From: JACDAF01 sp036276035
GTDB lineage: Bacteria; Chloroflexota; Limnocylindria; P2-11E
DNA: 32,107 nucleotides
Direction of reading: 5' to 3'
Assembly (NCBI GenBank): GCA_036276035.1
Contig: DASUCM010000165.1
Span: 1-32,107, forward strand
Shown here in pieces: positions 22,861-30,869 of this stretch. Every line of letters begins with the position of its first letter. Position 1 is the stretch's first letter. Below the pieces are notes generated by a model. It saw only the letters and a program-made list of their open reading frames with translations, was not told the origin of the DNA and made no database searches. Both the position numbers and the translations under genes were made by a program.

Positions 22861-22866
22861 TACCCT
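22861..22866 (+). promoter_or_regulatory. Putative -10 (TACCCT) of the YibE/F-family gene
   Basis: TACCCT ends 6 nt before GTG 22873 in the 25-bp gap after the NiCoT gene. Confidence 0.35.
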
Positions 22867-22872
22867 CGTCGC

Positions 22873-23955
22873 GTGCGCGCGCTCCTCACGCTGCTCCTCG
22901 TGCTCGTCGCGACCGCGTGCGGCAACGCGTACGAGAGCCGCAGCGGGGACGTCTTCGACGCGCACGTGACGCGCGTGGTCAGCACCACCGAGCAGACCAC
23001 GCCCGACGGCCTGCGCCAGCTGACGCAGCGCGTGGAGATCGAGCTCGACGGCTCGCTCTACCGGGGCGACCGCGTCGAGGTCGGCTGGGGCGGCCGCGTG
23101 CCGATCACCCGCAACGGCCTCCTCCGCCCCGGCGACCAGGTCCTCGTGTCGCAGCGGCGCGCCGAGGACGGGACGCGCGAGTACGCGATCGAGGACGTCG
23201 TGCGGCTGCCGTCGCTGCTCCCGGTCGCTGCCGCCGCGCTCATCGCGCTCCTCGCCGTCGGGCGGCTGAAGGGCCTCGCCTCGATCGCCGGCCTCGCGGT
23301 CAGCGTCGCCGCGTTCCTTCTCGCCGTGCTGCCGGCGATCCAGCGCGGTGACGATCCGCTCCTTGCCACGCTCATCGGCTCGGCGCTCATCCTCGCCGCG
23401 ACCGTGTATCTCGTTCACGGGCTCAACCGGAAGAGCACCGCGGCGCTCGCGGGCACGACGGTCGGGCTCGTCGTGGTCGCCGGCCTCGGCTGGCTCGGGA
23501 TCGCGCTCTCGCGCATCACCGGGCTCGGCGACGAGGAGTCCGTCTTCCTCGCCGTCGGGACCGGGTTCTCGATCGACATGACGAAGCTCGTGCTCGCGGG
23601 GATCATCGTCGCGTCGCTCGGCGCGCTCGCCGACATGGCGGTGGGCCAGGCGTCGACGACCTTCGAGCTCGCGGCGGTGGACCGGAGCCTGCGCGGCAGG
23701 GCGCTGTACTCCTCCGCGCTGAACGTCGGCCGCGACCACGTCGGCTCGCTCGTGAACACGCTCGCGCTCGCCTACTTCGGCGGCGCGCTCCCGCTCGTCC
23801 TGCTTCTCTCGCTCGGGAACTCGCCGCTCGTCGTGGCGCTGAACGGCGAGACCATCGCGATCTCGCTGCTCGGCGTCCTCGCTGCGACCTGCGGCCTCGT
23901 CATCGCGGTGCCGGTGACGACAGCGGCCGCGGTCGCGCTCGTCCGCTCGCGATAG
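22873..23955 (+). CDS. YibE/F-family membrane protein
   Basis: The 360-residue product has an N-terminal signal segment ending ATACGN (possible lipoprotein site), an extracytoplasmic beta domain of about 100 residues, and a run of about seven membrane helices with the family-like stretches 'DMTKLVLAGIIVASLGALADMAV' in two parts: GIIVASLGALADMAVGQAST and SALNVGRDHVGSLVNTLALA. That matches YibE/F proteins, whose biochemical role is unknown. GTG 22873 is chosen because the signal peptide starts there. It converges with fur (10-bp gap). Confidence 0.82.
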   Translation: MRALLTLLLVLVATACGNAYESRSGDVFDAHVTRVVSTTEQTTPDGLRQLTQRVEIELDGSLYRGDRVEVGWGGRVPITRNGLLRPGDQVLVSQRRAEDGTREYAIEDVVRLPSLLPVAAAALIALLAVGRLKGLASIAGLAVSVAAFLLAVLPAIQRGDDPLLATLIGSALILAATVYLVHGLNRKSTAALAGTTVGLVVVAGLGWLGIALSRITGLGDEESVFLAVGTGFSIDMTKLVLAGIIVASLGALADMAVGQASTTFELAAVDRSLRGRALYSSALNVGRDHVGSLVNTLALAYFGGALPLVLLLSLGNSPLVVALNGETIAISLLGVLAATCGLVIAVPVTTAAAVALVRSR

Positions 23956-23965
23956 GGGCGCGTCC

Positions 23966-24400
23966 CTAGGCCTCGCGGGCGCGGCAGCGCGCGCAGAGGC
24001 CGTAGAGGTCGAGCTGGGCGTGGTCGACGTGGAAGCCGTGCCGCGACCGCACCGACCGGAGCATCGGCCGCATCACTTCCTCGGCGACGTCCTCGACACG
24101 CTGGCAGCGGCCGCAGACGAGGTGGTGATGGTGCCCGGGCGTGCAGGCCGCGTAGACGTACACATGGCCCGGGCGCTCGAGGCGTGTGGCCATGCCGTCC
24201 GCGACCTGGGCCTCGAGGGCGCGGTAGACGGTCGCGAGGCCGATGCGGTGATGCTTCGACCGGATGCGCTCGTGCAGCTCCTGCGCGCTGAGCGCGGCGC
24301 GCTCGGACGCGAGCGCCTCGGCGACGATCACGCGCTGGCGGGTGAGCCGTCGTGATGGCGCGATCCGCTGCGCCACGTCAGTGCGGGTCCTGGCGGCCAT
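23966..24400 (-). CDS. Fur-family metal regulator, probably Zur
   Basis: The 144-residue product has a winged-helix domain (RLTRQRVIVAEAL, IGLATVYRALEAQV) and a dimerisation/metal domain with a His run (90-93), structural zinc cysteines CGRC (C96, C99) and CARC (C136, C139), and 'HGFHVDHAQLDLYG'. Fur-family proteins repress metal-uptake genes when metal is plentiful. It is divergent from a ZIP-type transporter whose promoter carries a Zur-like box, so zinc is the likeliest signal. ATG 24400 is chosen over the longer frame because TATCGT lies 7 nt upstream and the domain starts soon after. Confidence 0.9.
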   Translation of the reverse strand: MAARTRTDVAQRIAPSRRLTRQRVIVAEALASERAALSAQELHERIRSKHHRIGLATVYRALEAQVADGMATRLERPGHVYVYAACTPGHHHHLVCGRCQRVEDVAEEVMRPMLRSVRSRHGFHVDHAQLDLYGLCARCRAREA

Positions 24401-24407
24401 TGCGCCG

Positions 24408-24413
24408 ACGATA
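24408..24413 (-). promoter_or_regulatory. Putative -10 (TATCGT) of fur/zur
   Basis: On the minus strand TATCGT ends 7 nt before ATG 24400. The Zur-like box begins 17 bp upstream of it, near where the -35 would lie, so the regulator may control itself. Confidence 0.45.
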
Positions 24414-24429
24414 GCGCGACGGCCCATAC

Positions 24430-24459
24430 TTGACAATGATTCTCGTTCTCAACTAGGCT
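24430..24459 (+). promoter_or_regulatory. Promoter of the ZIP gene
   Basis: A perfect -35 TTGACA (24430-24435), an 18-bp spacer and -10 TAGGCT (24454-24459) are followed by only 6 nt before GTG 24466. This is the clearest promoter in the window and implies that translation starts at or beside the transcript's 5' end. Confidence 0.7.
24431..24452. promoter_or_regulatory. Zur/Fur-like operator
   Basis: TGACAATGATTCTCG (24431-24445) matches the 7-1-7 Zur pattern TGAnAATGATTnTCA at all but the last defined position. The 19-mer at 24432-24450 also matches 14 of 19 positions of the classical Fur box. A second overlapping half-match reaches 24452. It sits between the -35 and -10 of the ZIP gene, so binding would block transcription. 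Confidence 0.7.
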
Positions 24460-24465
24460 CGGCTC

Positions 24466-25206
24466 GTGGAGCCGCTCGTCCTCCTTCTCGGCCTCGCCGC
24501 CGCCGCGGGCGACCTCATCGGCGGCGCGATCGTTGCCACGCCTCGTCGCATCAGCGACAGGACGCTCGGTCTGCTCATGGCGCTCGGTGCCGGCAACCTG
24601 CTCGGCGTCTCGATCATCGAGCTCATCCCGGAGACGATCGTCGAGGTCGGTGAGCTCGCCCCGATCTTCATCCTCGGTGGCTACCTGCTCATCCACTTCT
24701 TCGAGCACGTCTTCGCTCCCCACCTGCACTTCGGCGAGGAGACGCACGGCAACGCCGTCGTCGATACGCACGTCACGAGCACGGCGCTCGTCGGGCTCGG
24801 TCTGCACGCGTTCATGGACGGGGTGGCGATCGGCTCGGCGTTCATCGCGAGCCCCGCGCTCGGTGTCATCGTCTTCGCCGCGATCATGCTGCACAAGCTG
24901 CCGGAGGGCTTCACGATCGCGTCCGTCATGAAGGCTGCGGGCACGACGCGCTCGTGGGCGCTGACCGCCTCGGCCATCCTGGCGGTCGCGACGTTCATCG
25001 GGGTCATCGCCTCGTCGACCTTCGGGGCGTTCGCGCCGTACGCGCTCGCCATCGCCACCGGTTCCGTGCTCTACGTGGGAGCGACGGACCTCATGGCCGA
25101 GGCGAACAAGGAGGAGGGCATCCTCAACCCCGTCATGGTCTTCATCGGCATCGGGATGTTCTTCGCGGTGCTGGGACTCGCGCGTCTCGTGGGCATCGAG
25201 GTCTAG
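24466..25206 (+). CDS. ZIP-family metal transporter
   Basis: The 246-residue protein has about eight helices and the ZIP metal-site motifs LHAFMDGVAIGSAF and LHKLPEGFTIASV, with an additional upstream site in IELIPETIVEVGE. A His-rich loop (HVFAPHLHFGEETHG) lies before the first motif. ZIP proteins import zinc and sometimes iron or manganese. The Zur-like operator and the divergent Fur-family gene point to zinc. GTG 24466 is fixed by the promoter geometry. Forty-nine bp separate it from mrp. Confidence 0.9.
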   Translation: MEPLVLLLGLAAAAGDLIGGAIVATPRRISDRTLGLLMALGAGNLLGVSIIELIPETIVEVGELAPIFILGGYLLIHFFEHVFAPHLHFGEETHGNAVVDTHVTSTALVGLGLHAFMDGVAIGSAFIASPALGVIVFAAIMLHKLPEGFTIASVMKAAGTTRSWALTASAILAVATFIGVIASSTFGAFAPYALAIATGSVLYVGATDLMAEANKEEGILNPVMVFIGIGMFFAVLGLARLVGIEV

Positions 25207-25255
25207 CGAGGCTCACGACCGCCTAGACTGGGAGGCGGAAAGCGAGGTCCGCCCC

Positions 25256-26317
25256 TTGGCCAGCAACCCTCCCATCACCTCCGACATGACCATCGCGGCC
25301 GTCGTCGAGCGCTGGCCCGACGCCGCGCGGATCTTCGCGCGCTATGGCCTCTCGTGCGCGTCGTGCGCGATCAGCAAGAGCGAGACGATCATGGCCGGCG
25401 CGACCGGGCACGGTGGCGGGCGCGTCGACGTGAACGAGCTCCTCCGCGACCTCAACACGCTCGCGCAGACCGGCAAGCTTCCGGAGGGCCTTCCCGACGC
25501 GTCGAAGATGGCCGCGCCGGGTGCTACCGGCGGTCCGCGCGGGCTCGCGACCGGACAGGCCGGGATCAAGCACGTCATCGCCGTCATGTCGGGCAAGGGC
25601 GGCGTGGGGAAATCCCTTGTCGCGGGCCTCCTTGCGGTCGGCCTGAAGCGCAGCGGCTGCGGCGTCGGCGTCCTCGACGGCGACATCACCGGCCCCTCGA
25701 TCCCGCGCATGTTCGGCGTCCGCGAGAAGCCCGGCGTCGTCCCAGGGACACAGACGCTCGAGCCTCCGCGCTCGCGCGGCGGCATCCCGATCATGTCGAT
25801 GAACCTGCTTCTCCCCGGCGAGGAGGAGGCCGTCATCTGGCGCGGGCCGATGGTGTCCGGCGCGATCCGGCAGTTCTACACGGACGTGCGCTGGGGCGAG
25901 CTCGATTTCCTCATCGTCGACCTTCCGCCCGGCACGAGCGACGCGCCGCTCACGGTGATGCAGGCGCTCCCGATCGCCGGCGTGATCCTCGTGACGACAC
26001 CGCAGGCGCTCGCGACGATGGTCGTCACCAAGGCGGTGCGGCTCGTGAAGCAGCTCGGCGGCGACATCCTCGGCGTCGTCGAGAACATGGCCTACGTCAC
26101 GACGCCATCGGGCGAGCGCCTCGAGGTCTTCGGGCCGTCGCAGGGCCTGAAGCTCGTCGTCGCCGCGAACGCGCCGCTCCTCGCCAAGATCCCGATCGAC
26201 CCGCGCATCGCGGACCTCGCGGACCACGGCCGCATCGAGGAGTACGAGGCGCCGGAGTTCGACGAGCTCCTCCGGAACTTCCTCGCCGTCGCGCCGGGGG
26301 CGCGCCCGACCTCCTGA
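25256..26317 (+). CDS. Mrp/NBP35-type ATPase with N-terminal DUF1858 domain
   Basis: The 353-residue protein has two parts. Residues about 7-45 (ITSDMTIAAVVERWPDAARI, GLSCASCAISKSETI; C34, C37) fit the DUF1858 redox-disulfide domain. From about 105 it is an Mrp/ApbC P-loop ATPase: deviant Walker A SGKGGVGKS (113-120), DGDITGPSIPRMFG, VDLPPGTSDAPL. Mrp proteins usually carry Fe-S clusters to target enzymes, using a C-terminal CxxC near the ENM motif; here the segment ENMAYVTTPSGER (276-288) has none. The usual N-terminal partner is a DUF59 domain rather than DUF1858. TTG 25256 is supported by GAGG upstream and by the domain starting at residue 7; ATG at residue 11 is the alternative. TAGACT at 25224-25229 is a possible -10. 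Confidence 0.9.
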   Translation: MASNPPITSDMTIAAVVERWPDAARIFARYGLSCASCAISKSETIMAGATGHGGGRVDVNELLRDLNTLAQTGKLPEGLPDASKMAAPGATGGPRGLATGQAGIKHVIAVMSGKGGVGKSLVAGLLAVGLKRSGCGVGVLDGDITGPSIPRMFGVREKPGVVPGTQTLEPPRSRGGIPIMSMNLLLPGEEEAVIWRGPMVSGAIRQFYTDVRWGELDFLIVDLPPGTSDAPLTVMQALPIAGVILVTTPQALATMVVTKAVRLVKQLGGDILGVVENMAYVTTPSGERLEVFGPSQGLKLVVAANAPLLAKIPIDPRIADLADHGRIEEYEAPEFDELLRNFLAVAPGARPTS

Positions 26318-27957
26318 CCCGCAGGGTCCCGGGCCTCGTCCCGCCACTGCTGCTGGCGGCTGCCAGCGCGGCGTTCACGCTCTGGCAGGACCTTCACCTT
26401 GCGGTCCTGGTGGATGTCGCGTACTTCGTGAACGTCGGGATGCGCATCGCCGCCGGCGAGGTCCCGTACCTCGACTTCCCGTTGCCTCAGGCGCCGCTCT
26501 CGTTCCTCTCGCAGGCGGCGCTCATCAGGCTCTTCGGGCCGAGCTACCCGGCCCAGATCGCGTACGTCATGGTGCTCGGCGGGCTGGCGACGGGCGTGAC
26601 CTACGCGGTCACGCGGCGCCTGCTCACCGGTGCCGTCGCGCGACCCGGGCTGCTCGCGCTCGTCCTCTGCGTTCCGCTCGTGCCGCTCGGGATCTACGCG
26701 GTCTATCCGCATCCGTTCTACGACCCCGATGCCTGTCTCGCGATCCTCGCGGCCCTCGCCGCCGTCCTCGCCGCACGACACCGGCCGGGCCCCGCGCGCT
26801 GGCTGCTGGCCGGCGCGCTGCTCTCGCTGCCGTTCTGGGTGAAGCAGAACATCGGCGGCGCCTTCCTCGCGATCACGATCGTCACGCTGGCGGCGGAAGC
26901 GCTCGCGCGGCCGCAGCGGAGGCGGGCGCTGGCGTGGTGCCTCGCCGGACTGGCGGGTGCGTTCGCGCTCGAGCTCGTGCTGCTCCAGTCCGTCGTCGGC
27001 ATCCGGAACTACGTGTACTGGGCGTTCGAGTACGCGCTCAGCTACCGCGGACTGCCCGCCGAGCGCCTTCAGGCGTTCGTCGATGCAGGCGTGATCTGGC
27101 CCGGCGTCGTCCTCGTGCTGCTCGTTCTGCTCTCGCAGCGCCTGACGGCGCCGGCACGCGCGGCGGCATTCACGGGCGCGTCGGCCGCCACCGTGATCGC
27201 GCTCGCGCTCATGCCCGGAGCGCCCCTCGCGCTACGGCTCTTCCCGCCCGTGCTGATCGCGACGGCCGTCCTCGCGCTCGTTCGCTCCGTGCGCGACGGC
27301 CCGGACTTCGAGACCACGCTGCCGCTCATCCTCGTCGTCTCGACCGCGGGAGCGCTGATGTCGCAGGGACTCATCGGCTCGACGTTCGGTATCTTCCCGC
27401 TGCTCGTGCTGGCGATCGCTTCGCTCGTCCGTCAGCTCGCGCGTTTCGTCCGTGTGCCGTCCGGCGTGGCGCCGGCGACGGGAGTAGTGCTGGCCGCGCT
27501 GCTGGCCGCGTCGGGCCTGGGCTACGCCGCCGGGGCGGAGCGCCTCCGGTACATCGACATCGGGACAGGCGACGTGGTGCGGTCGTCGTTCCCCTCGCTC
27601 GCGGGTCTCTCCGCCCGGGGTCCGTACATCGCCGACCTCGACGAGGTCCTCTTCTGGGCACGTGAGCACGTCCGTCCCGACGAGCCGATGGTCTTCCTGC
27701 CCGGCGAGGATCCGGCGTACTTCGCGCTCGGGATGCCGCCGCGGCTGCCCTCGGTGTACTTCTACGACGTCGGGCTGCCGTACACGCCCGCCGAGATCGC
27801 GAGCATCGCCGACGATGTCGGGCTGCGGTGGGTCTTCGTCAAGGACCGCCTCCAGCTCCGCGACGAGCCGCCGCTGAATCAGGCGGTCATCGCCGCGCTC
27901 ACCGAGCGCGCGACGCTCGTGGCGCGCGTCAGCGCCTATCGGATCTACCGGCGGTGA
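26314..27957 (+). CDS. Polytopic GT-C-type glycosyltransferase-like protein
   Basis: The 547-residue product has about ten membrane helices and the first-loop pattern of lipid-linked sugar transferases: a small acidic residue followed by GEVPYLDFPLPQAPLSFL. The C-terminal part is extracytoplasmic (about 420-547). Such enzymes move sugars from polyprenyl-phosphate donors. The only start that keeps the first helix is CTG 26314, overlapping the mrp stop as CTGA. No ATG, GTG or TTG occurs before the GTG within the second hydrophobic segment. The start is therefore uncertain. It is the first gene of the glycan cluster. Confidence 0.78.
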   Translation: MTRRVPGLVPPLLLAAASAAFTLWQDLHLAVLVDVAYFVNVGMRIAAGEVPYLDFPLPQAPLSFLSQAALIRLFGPSYPAQIAYVMVLGGLATGVTYAVTRRLLTGAVARPGLLALVLCVPLVPLGIYAVYPHPFYDPDACLAILAALAAVLAARHRPGPARWLLAGALLSLPFWVKQNIGGAFLAITIVTLAAEALARPQRRRALAWCLAGLAGAFALELVLLQSVVGIRNYVYWAFEYALSYRGLPAERLQAFVDAGVIWPGVVLVLLVLLSQRLTAPARAAAFTGASAATVIALALMPGAPLALRLFPPVLIATAVLALVRSVRDGPDFETTLPLILVVSTAGALMSQGLIGSTFGIFPLLVLAIASLVRQLARFVRVPSGVAPATGVVLAALLAASGLGYAAGAERLRYIDIGTGDVVRSSFPSLAGLSARGPYIADLDEVLFWAREHVRPDEPMVFLPGEDPAYFALGMPPRLPSVYFYDVGLPYTPAEIASIADDVGLRWVFVKDRLQLRDEPPLNQAVIAALTERATLVARVSAYRIYRR

Positions 27958-27983
27958 CCGCCGCCGCGCGCGCCGATCGCGGC

Positions 27984-27989
27984 TAGCAT
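27984..27989 (+). promoter_or_regulatory. Putative -10 (TAGCAT) of the flippase gene
   Basis: TAGCAT ends 9 nt before GTG 27999 in a 41-bp gap; no ribosome-binding site is seen. Confidence 0.35.
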
Positions 27990-27998
27990 CGCTCGCGG

Positions 27999-29276
27999 GT
28001 GATACAGCGCGCGCGCCGGAAGCTGCTCTCCGCGCGCGCGGAGGTCTTCCTCTACGTCACGACCGGCGTCGCGAACGCCCTCGCGTTCGGCTACCAGTTC
28101 GTCATGGCGCGCCTGCTCCGCCCCGACGAGTTCGCGCTGCTCACGCAGCTCTTCGGGATCCTCGTCATCGAGGCGATCAGCACCCAGGTCATCCAGGCGG
28201 CGACCGCGAAGCTCGCGGCGCAGTACCGCGCCCGGGAGGATGACGCCGCGCTCCACGTCTTCGTCCGCCGCTGGCTGCGACGCATCGTGCTGCTCGCCGC
28301 GCCGCCCTCGGTGCTCGTCGCTTTCCTCGCGGTCCCGCTCTCCGGCGCGATCGGCGTCCCGGCCCTGGCCGCCTCGCTCCTCGGGGTGACGCTCGGTCTG
28401 GCGGGGCTCCTCACCTTCACGCTCGGACTGCTGCAAGGGCTCCGCCGCTTCTACTGGCTCGGCACGGACCTCATCGCTCAGGCGTTCACGCGGCTGCTCG
28501 CAGGGACGATCCTCGTGCTGGTCGGGCTGGGCGTCGACGGAGCGTTCATCGGCGCGACGCTGGCGCTCCTCGTCGGCGTGCTCGTCAGCCTCTTTCCGCT
28601 CCGTGGCCTGCTCCGCGCGGCGCGCGGAGCCGTCCACGAAGCAGCGCTGGCGGGACAGGAGACGCGCTTCTTCCTCACCGCTGCCGTCGTCCTGCTTGCG
28701 TATGCGGGACTCATCAACGCCGACGCGGTCCTTGCGCCGCTGCTCCTCGGTAGCGTCGAGGCCGGCGCATACGCAGGCGCCGTGACGGTCGCGAAAGTGA
28801 TCCTCTTCGCGCCGATCGCCGTCGGCTTCATCCTGCTCGAGGCGACCGCGCGCCAGCACGAGCGCGGCGCCGACACCGACCGCGCGCTGTTCATCGCGCT
28901 CGCGTTCGTGCTCGTGACGAGCGGCGCGGTCGCGCTCGCGTATCTCGTCGCGCCGGCCTTCTTCGTCGGCCTCGTGGTCGGCGGGCAGTATCCGCTCGCC
29001 GTCCGGCTCGTGCCGCTGTACGCGGTCGCCGCCCTGTCGAACGCGCTGCTCAACATCTGGATCGCCTACTTCGTGGGTCGCGGGCGGACAGCCATCGGCT
29101 CGGTGCTGGCCGGCGGGCTGGCCGTCGAGGTCGCGCTCCTGGTGCTCGTCGCGCGCGACGCCGAGACGATGGTGCGGATCGTGACCGCCGTCGCGATCGG
29201 GATGCAGCTCGTGGCGATCGCGTCCTTCATCGCCGTGCGCCTCGCGAGGCCGGACCGCGGCGCGCCGGCCGGTTGA
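27999..29276 (+). CDS. Wzx-like oligosaccharide flippase
   Basis: The 425-residue protein has about twelve helices and the N-terminal pattern FLYVTTGVANALAFGYQFVMARLLRPDEFALLTQLFG (seen in parts), typical of the MATE/Wzx polysaccharide-export superfamily. Such proteins flip undecaprenyl-linked sugars across the membrane. It lies between glycosyltransferase-like genes, which supports that role. GTG 27999 is the first in-frame start. Its stop overlaps the next gene (TGATG). Confidence 0.82.
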   Translation: MIQRARRKLLSARAEVFLYVTTGVANALAFGYQFVMARLLRPDEFALLTQLFGILVIEAISTQVIQAATAKLAAQYRAREDDAALHVFVRRWLRRIVLLAAPPSVLVAFLAVPLSGAIGVPALAASLLGVTLGLAGLLTFTLGLLQGLRRFYWLGTDLIAQAFTRLLAGTILVLVGLGVDGAFIGATLALLVGVLVSLFPLRGLLRAARGAVHEAALAGQETRFFLTAAVVLLAYAGLINADAVLAPLLLGSVEAGAYAGAVTVAKVILFAPIAVGFILLEATARQHERGADTDRALFIALAFVLVTSGAVALAYLVAPAFFVGLVVGGQYPLAVRLVPLYAVAALSNALLNIWIAYFVGRGRTAIGSVLAGGLAVEVALLVLVARDAETMVRIVTAVAIGMQLVAIASFIAVRLARPDRGAPAG

Positions 29277-30664
29277 TGGACGCCGCGGGGCGGATGCGCG
29301 CCGCGCTGCTCGGGACCGCCGCGCTCTCCGTCACCATCCTCACTGCGGCGGCCGCTCCGGAGCTCGACACCGCCGTCGTCGTGGGCTTCGGCGTCTTCAT
29401 CGCGATGACGCTCTGGGGGGTCCTGGCCCGGACCTCCGGCGCCGCGCGACCGGAGCGAGGCGGCCTGCTCGCGCTCGCGGGTGCCGCAGGGCTCGCGCTC
29501 GCCGATCGCCATCTCGTCGTCGCGTCGCGGGGCCCCGCGCCGGACGACCTCGCGGTCGCCGCACTCGTGATCGTGTGCCTCGCGATCGCGTGGCGTGCGC
29601 CGCGTCTCGCCGGGCGCCCGTTCGTGACCGCGCTGGCGCTGGCCGCCTACGCGCTCATCTGCTTCTCGCTCATCGCAGGCACGCGGTACCACAGCGACGC
29701 GGTCGCCAACGTCCACCGCGCGGCCGAGCTCGTCCTCTCCGGCGCCGACCCGTATCGGGCGATCGACACCCTTGCGTCGCTGGACCGTTTCGGGCTCGAC
29801 CGCGCTCTCGCGACGGACCTCGAGGACGGCACACCGCTGCGCTCCTTCAACTACCCCCCGCTCTCGTTCCTGCTCCCGGCACCTGCCGTCGCCGTCGGAC
29901 TCGCCGACCTTCGGGCGCTCTATGCGGCGCTGATCGTGCTCGCGACGCTCGCCGCGACCGCGATGACGGTCGAGCGCTGGAGGCCGTACCTTCTCGCCGC
30001 CGTCGTCGGCAACCTCGCGATCGCGCGGCAGTACGTGCTCGCCGGGATCGATCCGGCGTGGGCGATCCTGCTCGGGGCGTCCCTCCTGGTGCTGGCACGC
30101 GCGAGATCGTGGCGGCCGCTCGCCGTCTCGGCGGTCCTTCTCGGGCTCGCGGCGGCGGCGCGCCAGCCGGCCTGGTTCGTCGTGCCCTTCGTGCTCGCGG
30201 CGGTCGCGCGTGACCACGGGCCCTCGCGCGCGCTCCGCTACGCGACCGTCGCCGCCGCTGCGTTCGTCATTCCGGCGCTTCCGTACCTCGCGTCCGCGCC
30301 CGCGTCGATCCTCGGCGGCATGCTCGCCCCGATCATCCTTCCCCTCGAGCCGCACGGCATCGGCCTCGCCCGTCTCGGCGCCGACGGCCTCCTGCCGCTG
30401 CTGCCACGCGGCGCGTACACCGCCTTCGCGCTGGCCGGGCTCGCTGCCGCTCTCGTCGTGGCTGCCCGCCGGCGGCCGGCGCACATCGGTCTGCCCGCTC
30501 TCGCGCTGGGCCCGCTCTTCATCGGCTGGCGGGCGCTCCAGAACTACTTCGCCTTCGCTGGCGTGTACGCCGTGCTGGCCATCGCCGAGGACGACAGGGC
30601 CACCCCGGAGCGCGAAGCGCGTACGCTCCCGGCGGACATGGAGGTGAGGCGTGCCGGTCGATAA
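29276..30664 (+). CDS. Polytopic membrane glycosyltransferase-like protein
   Basis: The 462-residue product has about ten helices, a conserved-looking outer loop SDAVANVHRAAELVLSGADPYRAID with FNYPPLSFLLPAP, and further hydrophobic segments. The 'GADPY...YPP' pattern is typical of GT87/DUF2029-like mannosyltransferases. The sugar is unknown. ATG 29276 overlaps the flippase stop (TGATG). The last 14 bp overlap the Trm112-like gene. Confidence 0.72.
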   Translation: MDAAGRMRAALLGTAALSVTILTAAAAPELDTAVVVGFGVFIAMTLWGVLARTSGAARPERGGLLALAGAAGLALADRHLVVASRGPAPDDLAVAALVIVCLAIAWRAPRLAGRPFVTALALAAYALICFSLIAGTRYHSDAVANVHRAAELVLSGADPYRAIDTLASLDRFGLDRALATDLEDGTPLRSFNYPPLSFLLPAPAVAVGLADLRALYAALIVLATLAATAMTVERWRPYLLAAVVGNLAIARQYVLAGIDPAWAILLGASLLVLARARSWRPLAVSAVLLGLAAAARQPAWFVVPFVLAAVARDHGPSRALRYATVAAAAFVIPALPYLASAPASILGGMLAPIILPLEPHGIGLARLGADGLLPLLPRGAYTAFALAGLAAALVVAARRRPAHIGLPALALGPLFIGWRALQNYFAFAGVYAVLAIAEDDRATPEREARTLPADMEVRRAGR

Positions 30665-30845
30665 GGACCTCCTCGAGATCCTCGCGTGCCCTGCGGACAG
30701 GCAGCCGCTGCGGGAAGAGCCCGACCGCCTCGTGTGCACGGCGTGCGGGCGTCGCTACCCCGTGCGGGACGGCATCCCCGTCATGCTCGTGGAGGAGGCC
30801 GAACAGCCTGCCACGGGTCGAAACGAAAGCGCTATGGACAGCTAG
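30651..30845 (+). CDS. Trm112/YcaR-like small zinc protein
   Basis: The 64-residue product matches Trm112-like proteins: LLEILACP at the N-terminus, C29-x2-C32 (LVCTACGRRYPVRDGIPVML) and the conserved RDGIPVML. The first knuckle is CPAD rather than CPxC, so only three of the four usual cysteines remain (C13, C29, C32). GTG 30651 has a strong GGAGGTG upstream. It overlaps the upstream glycosyltransferase by 14 bp. The C-terminal 15 residues are Glu/Asn-rich. Confidence 0.82.
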   Translation: MPVDKDLLEILACPADRQPLREEPDRLVCTACGRRYPVRDGIPVMLVEEAEQPATGRNESAMDS

Positions 30846-30869
30846 GACCGGCCGATAGAGGCTTCGGCG

